Assembly: GCA_958295695.1 (NCBI GenBank)
Contig: OY282363.1
Location: 2,174,225-2,238,224 of the forward strand
DNA: 64,000 bases
Source: an uncultured Alphaproteobacteria bacterium
GTDB lineage: Bacteria > Pseudomonadota > Alphaproteobacteria > SP197
Direction of reading: 5' to 3'
This document shows, in pieces, positions 35,829 through 46,245 of this stretch. The notes below the pieces were generated by a model. The model worked only from the letters and a program-made list of their open reading frames with translations, did no database searches and was not told the origin of the DNA. The position numbers and the translations under genes are program-made. Each line of letters opens with the position of its first letter. Position 1 is the stretch's first letter.

Positions 35829-37814
35829 TCAGCCGGAGAACTCGACCAGCGGCTGATCGACCGCCACCAGGTCGCCTTTCCCGACGAGGACCCTGGCGAC
35901 GGCGCCCGCGCGCTCGGCGCGCAGCACGTTCTCCATCTTCATGGCGTCGACGATGGCGAGCGCCTGTCCGGGCTCGACCTCGTCGCCCTCGCCCACGAGC
36001 ATGTCCACGATCATGCCCGGCATCGGCGACAGCACCGTCGCCGCCGTGTCGGCCGGCTCCTTCCCGGGCATCCGCGCGAGCAGCGTCTCGGCCTTCTCCG
36101 AAAGGATCGCCACCTCGTCGGTGACGCCGGCGTGGGCGATGCGCCAACGGGTTCCGCGCCGGTCGATCTGGACGATCGCCGCCTCGCCGTCGACCGCGCC
36201 CTCGAACAGCGTTTGACCGGGACGCCAAGGCCCGCGCACGGCCACCGGCCGGGCGTCCACGGTCATGTCGAGGCCGCCTTCGACGAGGCGCGCCTCGGCC
36301 TCGAAGCGGCGGGCGCCGAACCAGACCGTCCAGCGCCGGGGCGCGGCGGCCGGACCGTCCTGCGCGCCGGAGATACCCCGGTCGCGCGCCAGGACGGTGA
36401 GATGGGCCAGAAGCCCGACGCCCCCCATCACCCGCGCCTCCCGTTCGGTAAAGGGAGCCCCGGCGAAGGCGTCGGGCCAAGTCTCGTCGACGAACGCGGT
36501 CGTGACGGCGCCGGCGGCGAAGCGCTCGTCGCGCATGACGGCCGCCAGGAAGTCGATGTTGTGGCGCACGCCGCGCACCTGGAACCGGTCGAGCGCGCTC
36601 CGCATGGCGGCCATCGCGGCGGGCCGGTCCTCGCCGTGGACGATCAGCTTGGCGATCATGGGATCGTAGAACACGGTGACCTCGGAACCTTCCTCGACCC
36701 CGCTGTCGATCCTGACCGCGGCCGACTCCGCGGGCGGCCGGTAGCGGCTCAACCGGCCGACCGACGGCAGGAAGCCGCGATAGGGATCCTCGGCATAGAT
36801 GCGCGCCTCCATGGCCCAGCCGTCGATGGCCACGTCGTCCTGTGCGATGGCGAGCGGCTCGCCTGCCGCGACGCGGATCATCTGCTCGACCAGATCGAGC
36901 CCCACGATCGCTTCCGTCACCGGATGCTCGACTTGCAATCTCGTATTCATTTCAAGGAAATAGAAAGTCTTGTTCCGATCGCACACGAACTCCACCGTGC
37001 CGGCCGAGCGGTAGCTCACGGCTCGCGCCAGGGCGCGGGCCTGCTCGCCCATGGCGCGCCGGGTTCCGGCGTCGAGGACCGGGCTCGGCGCCTCCTCGAC
37101 GACCTTCTGGTGGCGGCGCTGGATCGAGCATTCGCGCTCGTTGAGCCAGACCGCGTTGCCGTGGCTGTCGGCCAGAAGCTGGATCTCGATGTGGCGCGGA
37201 CTCTCGATGAACTTCTCCAGGAACACGCGGCCGTCGCCGAACGAACTCTCCGCTTCCGACCGCGCGGCGCGGAAGCCCTCGCGCGCCTCCTCGTCGGAAC
37301 CCGCGACCCGCATGCCCTTGCCGCCGCCGCCCGCCGCCGCCTTGATCATCACCGGATAACCGATCTGCCGGGCGGTCCCGACGGCCTCGTCGGGGTCTCC
37401 GGTCTCCGCCGTCGCGCCGGGGATGACGCGGACGCCCGCCTCCTGGGCGATCCTCTTCGATTCGATCTTGTCGCCCATGGCCGCGATGGCGTCGGCCGGC
37501 GGCCCGATGAAGACGGCCCCCGCGTCCTCCACCGCCCGCGCGAACCGGGCGTTCTCCGACAGGAACCCGAAGCCCGGATGGACCGCCTCGGCGCCGGTGT
37601 CCGCGACGGCCCGGACGACCGCATCGATCCGGAGATAACTCCGCCCCGGCGGCGGCGGACCCAGAAGCACCGCCTCGTCGGCCATCCGGACATGGAGCGC
37701 GCCCTCGTCGGCCCGCGAATGGACCGCCACCGTGGCGATCCCCATGCGCTTGCAGGTCCGGATGATCCGGCATGCGATCTCACCGCGGTTCGCTATGAGA
37801 ATTTTGTTGAACAT
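35829..37814 (-). CDS. pccA: Propionyl-CoA carboxylase alpha subunit (biotin carboxylase + biotin carrier)
   Basis: Carboxylates its own biotin with ATP and bicarbonate, then hands the carboxyl group to PccB. The 661-residue product has the biotin carboxylase part first ([14 protein letters not shown] at 4-17, [12 protein letters not shown] near 163, [16 protein letters not shown] near 285), a linker/BT region (about 480-580) and the C-terminal biotin attachment site [10 protein letters not shown] about 35 residues from the end. Size and layout match propionyl-CoA carboxylase, although a related acyl-CoA substrate such as methylcrotonyl-CoA cannot be excluded by sequence alone. It follows pccB with a 17-bp gap. 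Role: entry of propionyl-CoA into the methylmalonyl pathway. Confidence 0.93.
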   Translation of the reverse strand: MFNKILIANRGEIACRIIRTCKRMGIATVAVHSRADEGALHVRMADEAVLLGPPPPGRSYLRIDAVVRAVADTGAEAVHPGFGFLSENARFARAVEDAGAVFIGPPADAIAAMGDKIESKRIAQEAGVRVIPGATAETGDPDEAVGTARQIGYPVMIKAAAGGGGKGMRVAGSDEEAREGFRAARSEAESSFGDGRVFLEKFIESPRHIEIQLLADSHGNAVWLNERECSIQRRHQKVVEEAPSPVLDAGTRRAMGEQARALARAVSYRSAGTVEFVCDRNKTFYFLEMNTRLQVEHPVTEAIVGLDLVEQMIRVAAGEPLAIAQDDVAIDGWAMEARIYAEDPYRGFLPSVGRLSRYRPPAESAAVRIDSGVEEGSEVTVFYDPMIAKLIVHGEDRPAAMAAMRSALDRFQVRGVRHNIDFLAAVMRDERFAAGAVTTAFVDETWPDAFAGAPFTEREARVMGGVGLLAHLTVLARDRGISGAQDGPAAAPRRWTVWFGARRFEAEARLVEGGLDMTVDARPVAVRGPWRPGQTLFEGAVDGEAAIVQIDRRGTRWRIAHAGVTDEVAILSEKAETLLARMPGKEPADTAATVLSPMPGMIVDMLVGEGDEVEPGQALAIVDAMKMENVLRAERAGAVARVLVGKGDLVAVDQPLVEFSG

Positions 37815-37831
37815 ACTGTTTCAACTCTCTC

Positions 37832-39364
<1,533 letters not shown>

Positions 39365-39407
39365 GGGCTCCCGCCCCTCCCGTGAAACCCGGTCCGCGAC
39401 CGGTTCT

Positions 39408-39438
39408 ATAGCGATTCCGTCTTCGACGGAATCGCTAT
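39408..39438. repeat. Perfect 14-bp hairpin of the TTCCGTC/GAA/GACGGAA type
   Basis: ATAGCGATTCCGTC (39408-39421), loop TTC, then the exact complement to 39438. It lies between the ATP12 gene and pccB and carries the same TTCCGTC...GACGGAA core as the hairpin at 35791. Its position upstream of pccB means it could end ATP12-cluster transcription or belong to a dispersed family. Confidence 0.8.
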
Positions 39439-39455
39439 GGCCCACCGGCGGGGCC

Positions 39456-40193
39456 TCAAGCCTCCGCGCGCAACAGGCCGAGGAAGCGTTCGACCGCGAG
39501 GATGTCGTCCCGGAGGCGGTCCAGCCGGTCCCTGGCCTCGCGGTCCTCGCCCCAAGTCTCGAGGGCGTACAGGTCGTCGAGGCAGCCCGCCTCGAAAGCT
39601 TCGCGGCCGGTCAGGCGGCCGTCCAGCAGGGCGAGCGCGACGATCAGGGAGCCGGTCGAGACCGCCACCGCGAAGACCGCCGCCGTCTCGAAGTCGTCCA
39701 TCGCGTCGAGGACGCGGCGGAGCGCGGCGACGGCCGGCTCGGGCTGGCCGATGGGAACGATTCCACGGGTCACGGCGAGCATGGCGCCGTGGCGCGTCGC
39801 GGACCAGCGGACCAGCGGTTGCCAGACCTCGTGCTGGCGTTCGACGAGCGCGCGGGGGGCCTCGGCCCGGTAGCAGACCAAGTCCGAACCGCCGTAGGCC
39901 GCGAGGTCGGCGACCGCCGCCGGCCGTTCGGCCGCGACGCGGTCGATGGCCGTGGCGGCGAGCCTCGTCAGGGGCATGGAAGCCGGATCGACCTCCTCGC
40001 CCTGCGCCGCCCATTCCGCCGCGATGGCTCGGGCCAGGGCGCGCGTGGGAAGATCGAGCGCGGCCCGCTTCGGCGTCGTCATGGCGCGCCCGTCGAGCGT
40101 GACGAGAACGCCGCGCTCCCCCGGCGCGACGCCGCAGTCCCGGTAGAAGCGCTTCACGGTCCGGTTCCGCGCCCCAAGGCCAACGCCGGTCAT
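39456..40193 (-). CDS. ATP12-family F1-ATPase assembly chaperone
   Basis: Homologue of mitochondrial ATP12, which binds the F1 alpha subunit during ATP synthase assembly; this family is typical of alphaproteobacteria. The 245-residue product shows [26 protein letters not shown]-type start sequence (RFYRDCGV...TLDGRAM...[11 protein letters not shown]), [37 protein letters not shown] and the C-terminal [18 protein letters not shown] 40193 overlaps the upstream pseudouridine synthase stop (ATGA). The cluster rarA-crcB-rluC-ATP12 is a standard alphaproteobacterial arrangement. Confidence 0.93.
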   Translation of the reverse strand: MTGVGLGARNRTVKRFYRDCGVAPGERGVLVTLDGRAMTTPKRAALDLPTRALARAIAAEWAAQGEEVDPASMPLTRLAATAIDRVAAERPAAVADLAAYGGSDLVCYRAEAPRALVERQHEVWQPLVRWSATRHGAMLAVTRGIVPIGQPEPAVAALRRVLDAMDDFETAAVFAVAVSTGSLIVALALLDGRLTGREAFEAGCLDDLYALETWGEDREARDRLDRLRDDILAVERFLGLLRAEA

Positions 40194-41155
40194 TCGCTGG
40201 CTTCCGGCGTGAATCCGAAGAACTCCCAGCTTTCTCGCAAGTCCGTCGGCAGTTCCGCCCGGACTTCGAGGAGTCCTCCGTCGGGGTGGGGAAGCCGGAT
40301 CGAGCGGGCGTGGAGATGCAGACGGCGGGCGATGGCCTCGCGGTCGAGAAAGGCCTGTCGCCCACCGTACTTGCCGTCGCCGAGGATCGGATGGCCGATG
40401 GCCGCGCAGTGGGCGCGCAACTGGTGCGTGCGGCCGGTGACCGGCCGGAGCTCCAGCCAGGAAACCGCCCGGCCCGCGCTGTCGCGCACCCGCATGTGGG
40501 TTTCGGCCCGCCGGCCCTCCTCGCGGTCCACCTGGACCCGTTCGCCGCCGGCCCGGCCCTTCTTGAGCAGAGGAAGCAGGATGCGGCCCTCGCGCGGCGC
40601 CGGCGCGCCGGCGGCCAGAGCCCAGTAGACCTTCTCCGCCTCGCGCCCCTTGAAGCTTCCCTGAAGCGCCCTCGCCGACCGCGCCGTGCGCGCGAGGAGA
40701 AGCACGCCGCCGGTGTCGCGGTCGAGCCGGTGAACCAGGCGCGGCCGTTCCCCGGCGTCGAAACGCAGCCCGTCGAGCATCGCGTCGAGATGCCTGTCGG
40801 TCGACGTCCCGCCCTGCACGGCCAGCCCCGCCGGCTTGTCGATGGCGAGAACGGCGCGGTCCCTGTGAATCACGCGTTCCGCGATCGACTCGAGGGCCTG
40901 CTCGTCGGGCGTCCATCCCGCCCGCGGCGTCCGGTCGTCCGCCGCCGCATCGGCAAGCGGCGGCACACGCAGCGTCTGGCCCGCGCCGAGACGGTCGCCC
41001 GCCCTGCAGCGCTTGCCGTCGAGCCGGATCTGGCCCGTGCGCAGGAGCTTCGAGAGCCGGCCGTGACCGACATGGGGAAACTCCCGGCGGAACCACCGGT
41101 CGAGCCGCATGTCGGCGTCGCCGGGATTCACCGTCACGCGCCGGACGCCGGTCAC
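40190..41155 (-). CDS. rluC: RluC/RluD-family 23S rRNA pseudouridine synthase
   Basis: Isomerises uridines in 23S rRNA helices. The 321-residue product has an N-terminal S4-like RNA-binding domain (MRLDRWFRREFPHVGHGRLS at about 14-33), IDKPAGLAVQGG, the catalytic HRLDRDTGGVLLLART with its Asp near residue 148, and RTHQLRAHCAAIGHPILGDGKYGG. GTG 41155 overlaps the crcB stop (GTGA) and puts the S4 domain near the N-terminus; further upstream extension is antisense noise. Whether it is RluC or another RluA-group enzyme is inferred mainly from context. Confidence 0.92.
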   Translation of the reverse strand: MTGVRRVTVNPGDADMRLDRWFRREFPHVGHGRLSKLLRTGQIRLDGKRCRAGDRLGAGQTLRVPPLADAAADDRTPRAGWTPDEQALESIAERVIHRDRAVLAIDKPAGLAVQGGTSTDRHLDAMLDGLRFDAGERPRLVHRLDRDTGGVLLLARTARSARALQGSFKGREAEKVYWALAAGAPAPREGRILLPLLKKGRAGGERVQVDREEGRRAETHMRVRDSAGRAVSWLELRPVTGRTHQLRAHCAAIGHPILGDGKYGGRQAFLDREAIARRLHLHARSIRLPHPDGGLLEVRAELPTDLRESWEFFGFTPEASE

Positions 41156-41535
41156 GTCAACACCATCCGCATCATGCGCAATCCGGCGAACAGCCCGAGG
41201 ACCGACAGCGCGACCGAGGACAGGACATAGAGCGCCGCCGGCGTGAGGTTGCCGCGCTCGAGCTGGACGATGACGTCGAGCGAGAAAGCCGAAAACGTCG
41301 TGAAGGCGCCCAGCACGCCCACCGCGAGGAACGCCCGCGTCTCCTGGGAGGCCGACCACGCGAGCGCCATGGTTTCGGTCAGCGCGCCCAGCACGAACGA
41401 GCCCGCCACGTTCACGACCAGCGTCCCGTAGGGAAAGCCGTGGCCCATGAGCGCGGCCACGCCGATCACGGTCAGGTAGCGGCCCGCCGCGCCGATGGCG
41501 CCTCCCGCGGCGACGAAGAACAGCGTTTTCAGCAC
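41152..41535 (-). CDS. crcB: Fluoride-specific ion channel CrcB (Fluc)
   Basis: Dual-topology dimeric channel exporting fluoride. The 127-residue product has four transmembrane segments and the family motifs GGAIGAAGRY, PYGTLVVNVAGSFVLG (pore Asn) and GVLGAFTTFSAFSLD with the TFS-type Phe box. GTG 41535 overlaps the rarA stop by seven bases and crcB overlaps rluC at its 3' end, so expression is coupled to the cluster. I looked for a fluoride riboswitch and none fits, since there is no untranslated space upstream. Confidence 0.95.
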   Translation of the reverse strand: MLKTLFFVAAGGAIGAAGRYLTVIGVAALMGHGFPYGTLVVNVAGSFVLGALTETMALAWSASQETRAFLAVGVLGAFTTFSAFSLDVIVQLERGNLTPAALYVLSSVALSVLGLFAGLRMMRMVLT

Positions 41536-42836
41536 GGCCGGTCCGTGTCGTCGCGCCGCTTTCCGCGCAGCCTGGCCCAGTAGTCCAGCCGTTTGGCGAC
41601 CTCCCGCTCGAAGCCGCGTTCGACGGGACGGTAGTAGCGTTCGCGCGCCATGCCTTCGGGAAAGTAGTTCTGGCCGGAAAAGGCGGCGGGCGCGTCGTGA
41701 TCGTAGTCGTAGCCCGCGCCGTAGCCCATCTCCTTCATCATGCGGGTGGGCGCGTTCAGGATGGTCTTGGGCGGCGTCAGGCTGCCGCTTTCCCTGGCGC
41801 TCCGCATGGCCGCGCCGAAGGCCTTGTAGGAGGCGTTCGACTTGGGCGCGGTGGCGCAGTAGACCACCGCCTGGGCGATCGCCAGTTCGCCTTCGGGCGA
41901 GCCGAGAAAGTCGTATGTGTCCTTGGCGGCCACCGCCTGCGTCAACGCGGCCGGATCGGCCATGCCGATATCCTCGATCGCCATCCGCACCACGCGGCGG
42001 GCGACATAGAGCGGGTCCTCGCCGGCGTCGAGCATGCGCGCGAGCCAATAGAGCGCCGCGTCGGGGTCCGAGCCCCGAACCGACTTGTGGAGCGCGCTGA
42101 TGAGGTTGTAGTGGCCGTCCTCCGCCTTGTCGTAGACCGGCACCCGCTTCTGCACGACGTCCGCGAGACGTTCCCGGTCGAGCGGCTCCTCCGCCTCCAG
42201 GGCCAGCAGCTCCTCGGCGATGTTGAGCAGGAAACGGCCGTCGCCATCGGCCATCCCGGCCAGCGCGCCGCGCGCGTCCCCGTCGAGCGGGAGGGCGCGG
42301 CCCTGCAGGGCCTCCGCGCGGCCGAGCAGTTCGTCGAGCGCCGCGTCCGCGAGACGGTTGAGCACCATCACCTGGCAGCGGGACGCGAGCGCCGAATTGA
42401 CCTCGAAGGACGGGTTCTCCGTGGTCGCGCCCACCAGGACCACCGTTCCGTCCTCCACGAAGGGCAGCAGCGCGTCCTGCTGGGCCTTGTTGAAGCGGTG
42501 GATCTCGTCGACGAAGAGCAACGTGCCCAAGCCGTCCTTGCGTCGCGCCCGGGCGCGTTCGAAGGCCTTTCTGAGGTCGGCCACGCCGGCGAAGACCGCC
42601 GAAACCGGCTCGAACGCCAGATCGGTGCGGTCGGCCAGCAGCCGCGCGATGGTCGTCTTGCCCGAACCGGGCGGCCCCCACAGGATCATCGAGGCCAGAC
42701 GCCCCTGGGCCACCATGCGCCCGATGGGACCCTCGGGTCCGAGCAGGTGGTCCTGCCCGACCACCTCTTCCAGCCTCGCGGGCCGCAGCCTGTCCGCCAG
42801 CGGCCGGGGCGCCTGGGATTCGAAAAGCGTCGCCAT
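41529..42836 (-). CDS. rarA: Replication-associated recombination protein RarA (MgsA)
   Basis: AAA+ ATPase acting at stalled replication forks, related to the clamp loader. The 435-residue product has PLADRLRPARLEEVVGQDHLL near residue 10, Walker A WGPPGSGKTT near 56, Walker B LLFVDEIHRFNKAQQDALL, the VLVGATTENPSFEVN sensor and the C-terminal tetramerisation region (NLISALHKSVRGSDPDAALYW). ATG 42836 (MATLFES) is chosen over a longer frame opening. It heads the rarA-crcB-rluC-ATP12 group. The 261-bp gap before it has a hairpin behind rplQ and no other clear feature. Confidence 0.96.
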   Translation of the reverse strand: MATLFESQAPRPLADRLRPARLEEVVGQDHLLGPEGPIGRMVAQGRLASMILWGPPGSGKTTIARLLADRTDLAFEPVSAVFAGVADLRKAFERARARRKDGLGTLLFVDEIHRFNKAQQDALLPFVEDGTVVLVGATTENPSFEVNSALASRCQVMVLNRLADAALDELLGRAEALQGRALPLDGDARGALAGMADGDGRFLLNIAEELLALEAEEPLDRERLADVVQKRVPVYDKAEDGHYNLISALHKSVRGSDPDAALYWLARMLDAGEDPLYVARRVVRMAIEDIGMADPAALTQAVAAKDTYDFLGSPEGELAIAQAVVYCATAPKSNASYKAFGAAMRSARESGSLTPPKTILNAPTRMMKEMGYGAGYDYDHDAPAAFSGQNYFPEGMARERYYRPVERGFEREVAKRLDYWARLRGKRRDDTDRPC

Positions 42837-43055
42837 CAGGCCGTCACCCCCGTCGGGGCCCTCGGGCGCGACGAGTCGGGATCGCGGCCCGGACGTCGCC
42901 GGCCGGGAACGCGCCGATTGTTGGCAAGCGACAATCCCGTCATCCGCCACGCCGCGTCATGTCTATAGCATGGCGAGCCGGAAGCGTGGGGACCGTGCTC
43001 GGACGCGGGTTCCGGATCGGCGCCCTGTCCGGGAACGACGCGGCGGATGGGCGGA

Positions 43056-43095
43056 CCCCCTCCCGCGGAACCGGGCGAGCGGTCCCGCGGGGGAA
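43056..43095 (-). terminator. Candidate terminator after rplQ
   Basis: CCGCGGAACCG (43063-43073) and CGGTCCCGCGG (43080-43090) can pair with one mismatch, flanked by C-rich and G-rich arms that extend the stem. It begins within three bases of the rplQ stop on the minus strand and would mark the end of the ribosomal cluster. There is no T-run. The remaining bases to 42837 hold nothing I can support. Confidence 0.4.
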
Positions 43096-43097
43096 CG

Positions 43098-43529
43098 CTA
43101 CGCCGCCCGATCCTCGACCTCGTCGTCCCCGTCGTCGGGGACGGGGCCCGAGTCCCGGCCCTTCGCGTCCTCGTCCCGGTCCACGAACTCGATGATCGCC
43201 ATGTCGGCGGCGTCGCCGTAGCGATGGCCCGCCTTCATCACGCGGGTGTAGCCGCCGGCCCGGTCGCCGTAACGCTCGGCCAGAACGCCGAACAGCTTCT
43301 CGACCATGGCGTCGTCGCGCAGATGCGCGAAGGCCTGGCGGCGGGCGTGCAGACCGCCGCGCTTGCCGAGCGTCACCAGCTTCTCGACATAGGGCGAGAG
43401 CTCCTTGGCCTTGGCCAGCGTGGTCCTGATCTGCTCGTGCTTGATCAGCGCCTGGGCCATGTTCTTCAGCATGGCCTTTCGGTGCGCGCTCGTCCTGCCG
43501 AGCTTTCGTCCCGAGTGGCGGTGTCGCAT
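43098..43529 (-). CDS. rplQ: 50S ribosomal protein L17
   Basis: Large-subunit protein near the exit-tunnel mouth. The 143-residue product starts [20 protein letters not shown], followed by [20 protein letters not shown], and has [24 protein letters not shown] as the core end. About 25 further residues form an acidic tail ([22 protein letters not shown]) not needed for the fold. It is last in the alpha operon, 51 bp after rpoA. Confidence 0.98.
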   Translation of the reverse strand: MRHRHSGRKLGRTSAHRKAMLKNMAQALIKHEQIRTTLAKAKELSPYVEKLVTLGKRGGLHARRQAFAHLRDDAMVEKLFGVLAERYGDRAGGYTRVMKAGHRYGDAADMAIIEFVDRDEDAKGRDSGPVPDDGDDEVEDRAA

Positions 43530-43580
43530 GGCGGTCTCCCTTCCTTCACGGCCGCGCCATCGCTTGGCGCGCGGGCGTCC

Positions 43581-44597
43581 TCAGCGGAACGGGTCCTCGA
43601 GACGGCGCGCCAGATCCTCGATGTTCTCGGGTGGCCAGTCCAGGATGTTCATGCCCAGCTGGAGCCCCATGTGGGCCAGCACGTCCTTGATCTCGTTGAG
43701 CGACTTGCGGCCGAAGTTCGGCGTGCGCAGCATCTCGCTCTCGGTCTTCTGCACGAGGTCGCCGATGTAGACGATGTTGTCGTTCTTGAGGCAGTTGGCC
43801 GAGCGCACCGAAAGCTCGAGCTCGTCGACCTTGCGCAACAGGTGCGGGTTGAACTCGGGTTCGACGGTCTCGGCCGGCTCGACGCGGCTCTCCAGCTCCT
43901 CGAAGTTGACGAAGAGCTGGAGCTGGTCCTGCAGGATGCGCGCGGCGAACGCGATGGCGTCCTCGGGCGTCACGGCGCCGTTCGTCTCCACCGTGATCGA
44001 CAGCTTGTCGTAGTCGGTGACCTGGCCGACGCGGCTGTTCTCGACCTTGTAGGCCACCTTGCGCACCGGGCTGTAGATCGCATCGACCGGGATGAGGCCG
44101 ATCGGCGCGTCCTCGGACCGGTTCTGGGCGGCGGGCACATAGCCGGCGCCCACGTCGACCGTGAACTCCATGTTGAGGTCGGCGTCCGAATCCAGCGTGC
44201 AGATGACGTGGTCCGGATCCACGATCTCGATGCTGGAGCCGGCCTCGATCATGGCGGCGGTCACCGCGCCCGGACCCTTGGCCTTCAGCGACATGCGCTT
44301 CTGGCCCTCGCCGTGGGATTTCAGCGCCAGCGCCTTCACGTTCAGCACGATGTCGGTCACATCCTCGTGGACGCCCGAGATCGAGGAGAACTCGTGAAGC
44401 ACGTTGTTGATGCGGACCGACGTCACCGCCGCGCCCTGTAGCGAGGACAGCAGCACGCGGCGCAGGGCGTTGCCGAGCGTCAGGCCGAACCCACGCTCCA
44501 GAGGCTCGGCCACGATGGTGGCTTCTCGCGCGGCGTCGAGGCCCGGTTCGATCTGCAGCTTGTTGGGTTTGATCAGCGCTTGCCAGTTTCTGTTCAT
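43581..44597 (-). CDS. rpoA: RNA polymerase alpha subunit
   Basis: Scaffold for RNA polymerase assembly and contact point for UP elements and activators. The 338-residue product has the dimerisation domain ([25 protein letters not shown] near residue 30) and, after a linker, the C-terminal domain with [17 protein letters not shown] and [18 protein letters not shown]. Length is normal for alphaproteobacteria. It is 115 bp downstream of rpsK, an unusually long gap for this operon; that gap contains GCGGCG/CGCCGC hairpin-like sequence but no gene. Confidence 0.98.
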   Translation of the reverse strand: MNRNWQALIKPNKLQIEPGLDAAREATIVAEPLERGFGLTLGNALRRVLLSSLQGAAVTSVRINNVLHEFSSISGVHEDVTDIVLNVKALALKSHGEGQKRMSLKAKGPGAVTAAMIEAGSSIEIVDPDHVICTLDSDADLNMEFTVDVGAGYVPAAQNRSEDAPIGLIPVDAIYSPVRKVAYKVENSRVGQVTDYDKLSITVETNGAVTPEDAIAFAARILQDQLQLFVNFEELESRVEPAETVEPEFNPHLLRKVDELELSVRSANCLKNDNIVYIGDLVQKTESEMLRTPNFGRKSLNEIKDVLAHMGLQLGMNILDWPPENIEDLARRLEDPFR

Positions 44598-44712
44598 GTC
44601 GCCATCGACCTCGCGGTTCGGGGGCTGCCGTGTCGCGGCGCGTGCGCGGCCCCGGAGCGGCGCCTCGCGCCGCGATGCATCCCGGAACGGCGCCGCCCGC
44701 CCGGGCCGCGTC

Positions 44713-45102
44713 TCATATGCGGCGGCGCTTGCGCGGCCGGCAGCCGTTGTGCGGAATGGGAGTCACGTCCTGGATCGCCGTGATCTGGAAACCGATCGCG
44801 GAGAGCGCGCGCAGCGCGGACTCGCGGCCCGATCCCGGCCCCTTCACGAAGACCTCGAGCACCTGCATGCCATGCTCCTGCGCCTTGCGGCCGGCGTTCT
44901 CGGCCGCCATCTGCGCGGCGTAGGGAGTCGACTTGCGCGAACCCTTGAAACCCATGGATCCGGCCGAGGACCACGAGATCGCGTTGCCCTGGGCGTCCGA
45001 GATCGTGATCATGGTGTTGTTGAAGGACGCATGCACGTGGGCCACGCCCGACGTGATGTTCTTCCTCTCGCGCCGCCTGACGCGGGTCGTTTCACGTGCC
45101 AT
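44713..45102 (-). CDS. rpsK: 30S ribosomal protein S11
   Basis: Platform protein of the small subunit. The 129-residue product has [40 protein letters not shown] and the end [18 protein letters not shown], which are invariant S11 features. Second gene of the alpha operon, 11 bp after rpsM. Confidence 0.98.
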   Translation of the reverse strand: MARETTRVRRRERKNITSGVAHVHASFNNTMITISDAQGNAISWSSAGSMGFKGSRKSTPYAAQMAAENAGRKAQEHGMQVLEVFVKGPGSGRESALRALSAIGFQITAIQDVTPIPHNGCRPRKRRRI

Positions 45103-45113
45103 CCTGGTGCGCC

Positions 45114-45482
45114 TTACTTCTTCTTGCCGGCGATCGGCCGCGCCTTGCCTTTGCGGGTCCTGGCGTTGTTGTGGGTGTTCTGGCCGCGCACGGGCAGGCC
45201 CTTGCGGTGACGGATGCCGCGGTGGCAGCCGATGTCCATCAACCGCTTGACGTTCATCGCCACGTCGCGCCTGAGATCGCCCTCGACCGTGTAGCCCGTG
45301 TCGATGATCTCACGGATCTGCGCGACCTCGGTATCGGTCAGCTCGTTCACGCGGCGCGCCTGAGGAATCCGGGCGGTCGCGCAGATCTCCCCGGCTTTCG
45401 CGCGCCCGATTCCGTGGATGTAGGTCAGCGCGACCTCGACCCTCTTGGAGGTCGGAATGTTCACACCAGCGATGCGCGCCAA
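45114..45482 (-). CDS. rpsM: 30S ribosomal protein S13
   Basis: Head protein of the small subunit that contacts the P-site tRNA and 5S bridge. The 122-residue product starts with TTG (reads [20 protein letters not shown]), has [11 protein letters not shown], and ends [19 protein letters not shown] plus a Lys-rich tail. The TTG follows a GAGGAG ribosome-binding site. It is first in the alpha operon and is preceded by its own promoter (45550-45577). Confidence 0.97.
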   Translation of the reverse strand: MARIAGVNIPTSKRVEVALTYIHGIGRAKAGEICATARIPQARRVNELTDTEVAQIREIIDTGYTVEGDLRRDVAMNVKRLMDIGCHRGIRHRKGLPVRGQNTHNNARTRKGKARPIAGKKK

Positions 45483-45549
45483 GGCCTTCGCTCCTCAACC
45501 GATGACAGCGAGCCGGCAAAACCGCTCGGGTTTCCGGGATGGGCGGCGG

Positions 45550-45577
45550 ATTATAGGGTTGGCGACCCGCGAGTCAA
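45550..45577 (-). promoter_or_regulatory. Near-consensus sigma-70 promoter before rpsM
   Basis: On the minus strand TTGACT (45577-45572) and a perfect TATAAT (45555-45550) are 16 bp apart. The -35 box overlaps the adk stop codon (45576-45574). Transcription would start some 60 bases before rpsM and drive rpsM-rpsK-rpoA-rplQ independently of the upstream spc genes. Confidence 0.8.
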
Positions 45578-46245
45578 TCATTCCGCCCCGCCTGGTTTTC
45601 GCCGGCGAGAACGGCGTCGAGCTGCGCCGTGACGTCATCGATTCCAGCCATGCCGTCGATCTCGCGGAGCACGCCCTTTGCGCGGTAATAGGGAAGCAGG
45701 GGCGAGGTTTGGTCGTGGTACACCGCCAGCCGCGAGCGCACCGTCGCCTCGCTGTCGTCGGCGCGGCGTTCGAACGTCGCGCCGCCGCAGTCGTCGCACA
45801 CCCCTTCGACCCGCGGCGTCTGGAACCTGTCGTGATAGCCCGCGCCGCAATCCGCGCAGGTGTAGCGGCCGGCGATGCGCTCGACGAGCGCGGCGGCCAC
45901 CGCCTTCATCTCGATCACATGGTCGAGCGCCAGCCCGCTTTCGGCCAGCATGGCGTCGAGCGCGGCGGCCTGGGCCTCCGAACGCGGAAAGCCGTCCAGG
46001 ATGAAGCCGTTGGCGCAGTCGGGTTCGCCGATCCGTTCGGCGATCATGCCGACGATGATCTCGTCGGAAACCAGGTCGCCGCGGTCCATGACCTCCTTGG
46101 CCATCTTGCCGAGCTCCGTGCCCGCAGCGACGGCGGCGCGCAGCATGTCGCCCGTGGAAAGCTGGGGAATGCCGTGGGCTTCCATCAGACGGCGGGCCTG
46201 GGTGCCCTTGCCCGCGCCGGGAGGGCCGAGAAGGATGAGGTTCAT
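45574..46245 (-). CDS. adk: Adenylate kinase (zinc-finger LID type)
   Basis: Equilibrates AMP and ATP with two ADP. The 223-residue product has the P-loop GPPGAGKGTQARRL at 8-21, the AMP-binding GDLVSDEIIVGMI and NGFILDGFPRSEAQA, and a LID with Cys pairs CADC and CDDC spaced by 16 residues, which in this family bind structural zinc. The ATG overlaps the secY stop by four bases. Its place between secY and rpsM is usual in alphaproteobacteria. Confidence 0.97.
   Translation of the reverse strand: MNLILLGPPGAGKGTQARRLMEAHGIPQLSTGDMLRAAVAAGTELGKMAKEVMDRGDLVSDEIIVGMIAERIGEPDCANGFILDGFPRSEAQAAALDAMLAESGLALDHVIEMKAVAAALVERIAGRYTCADCGAGYHDRFQTPRVEGVCDDCGGATFERRADDSEATVRSRLAVYHDQTSPLLPYYRAKGVLREIDGMAGIDDVTAQLDAVLAGENQAGRND

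Noticed and set aside
39365-39445. In-frame N-terminal extension of pccB
   Set aside because: It runs through the perfect hairpin at 39408-39438 and does not resemble Pcc[13 protein letters not shown] at 39364 matches the family.
41450-41560. Fluoride riboswitch before crcB
   Set aside because: crcB starts inside the end of rarA, leaving no leader, and no riboswitch-like structure is visible.
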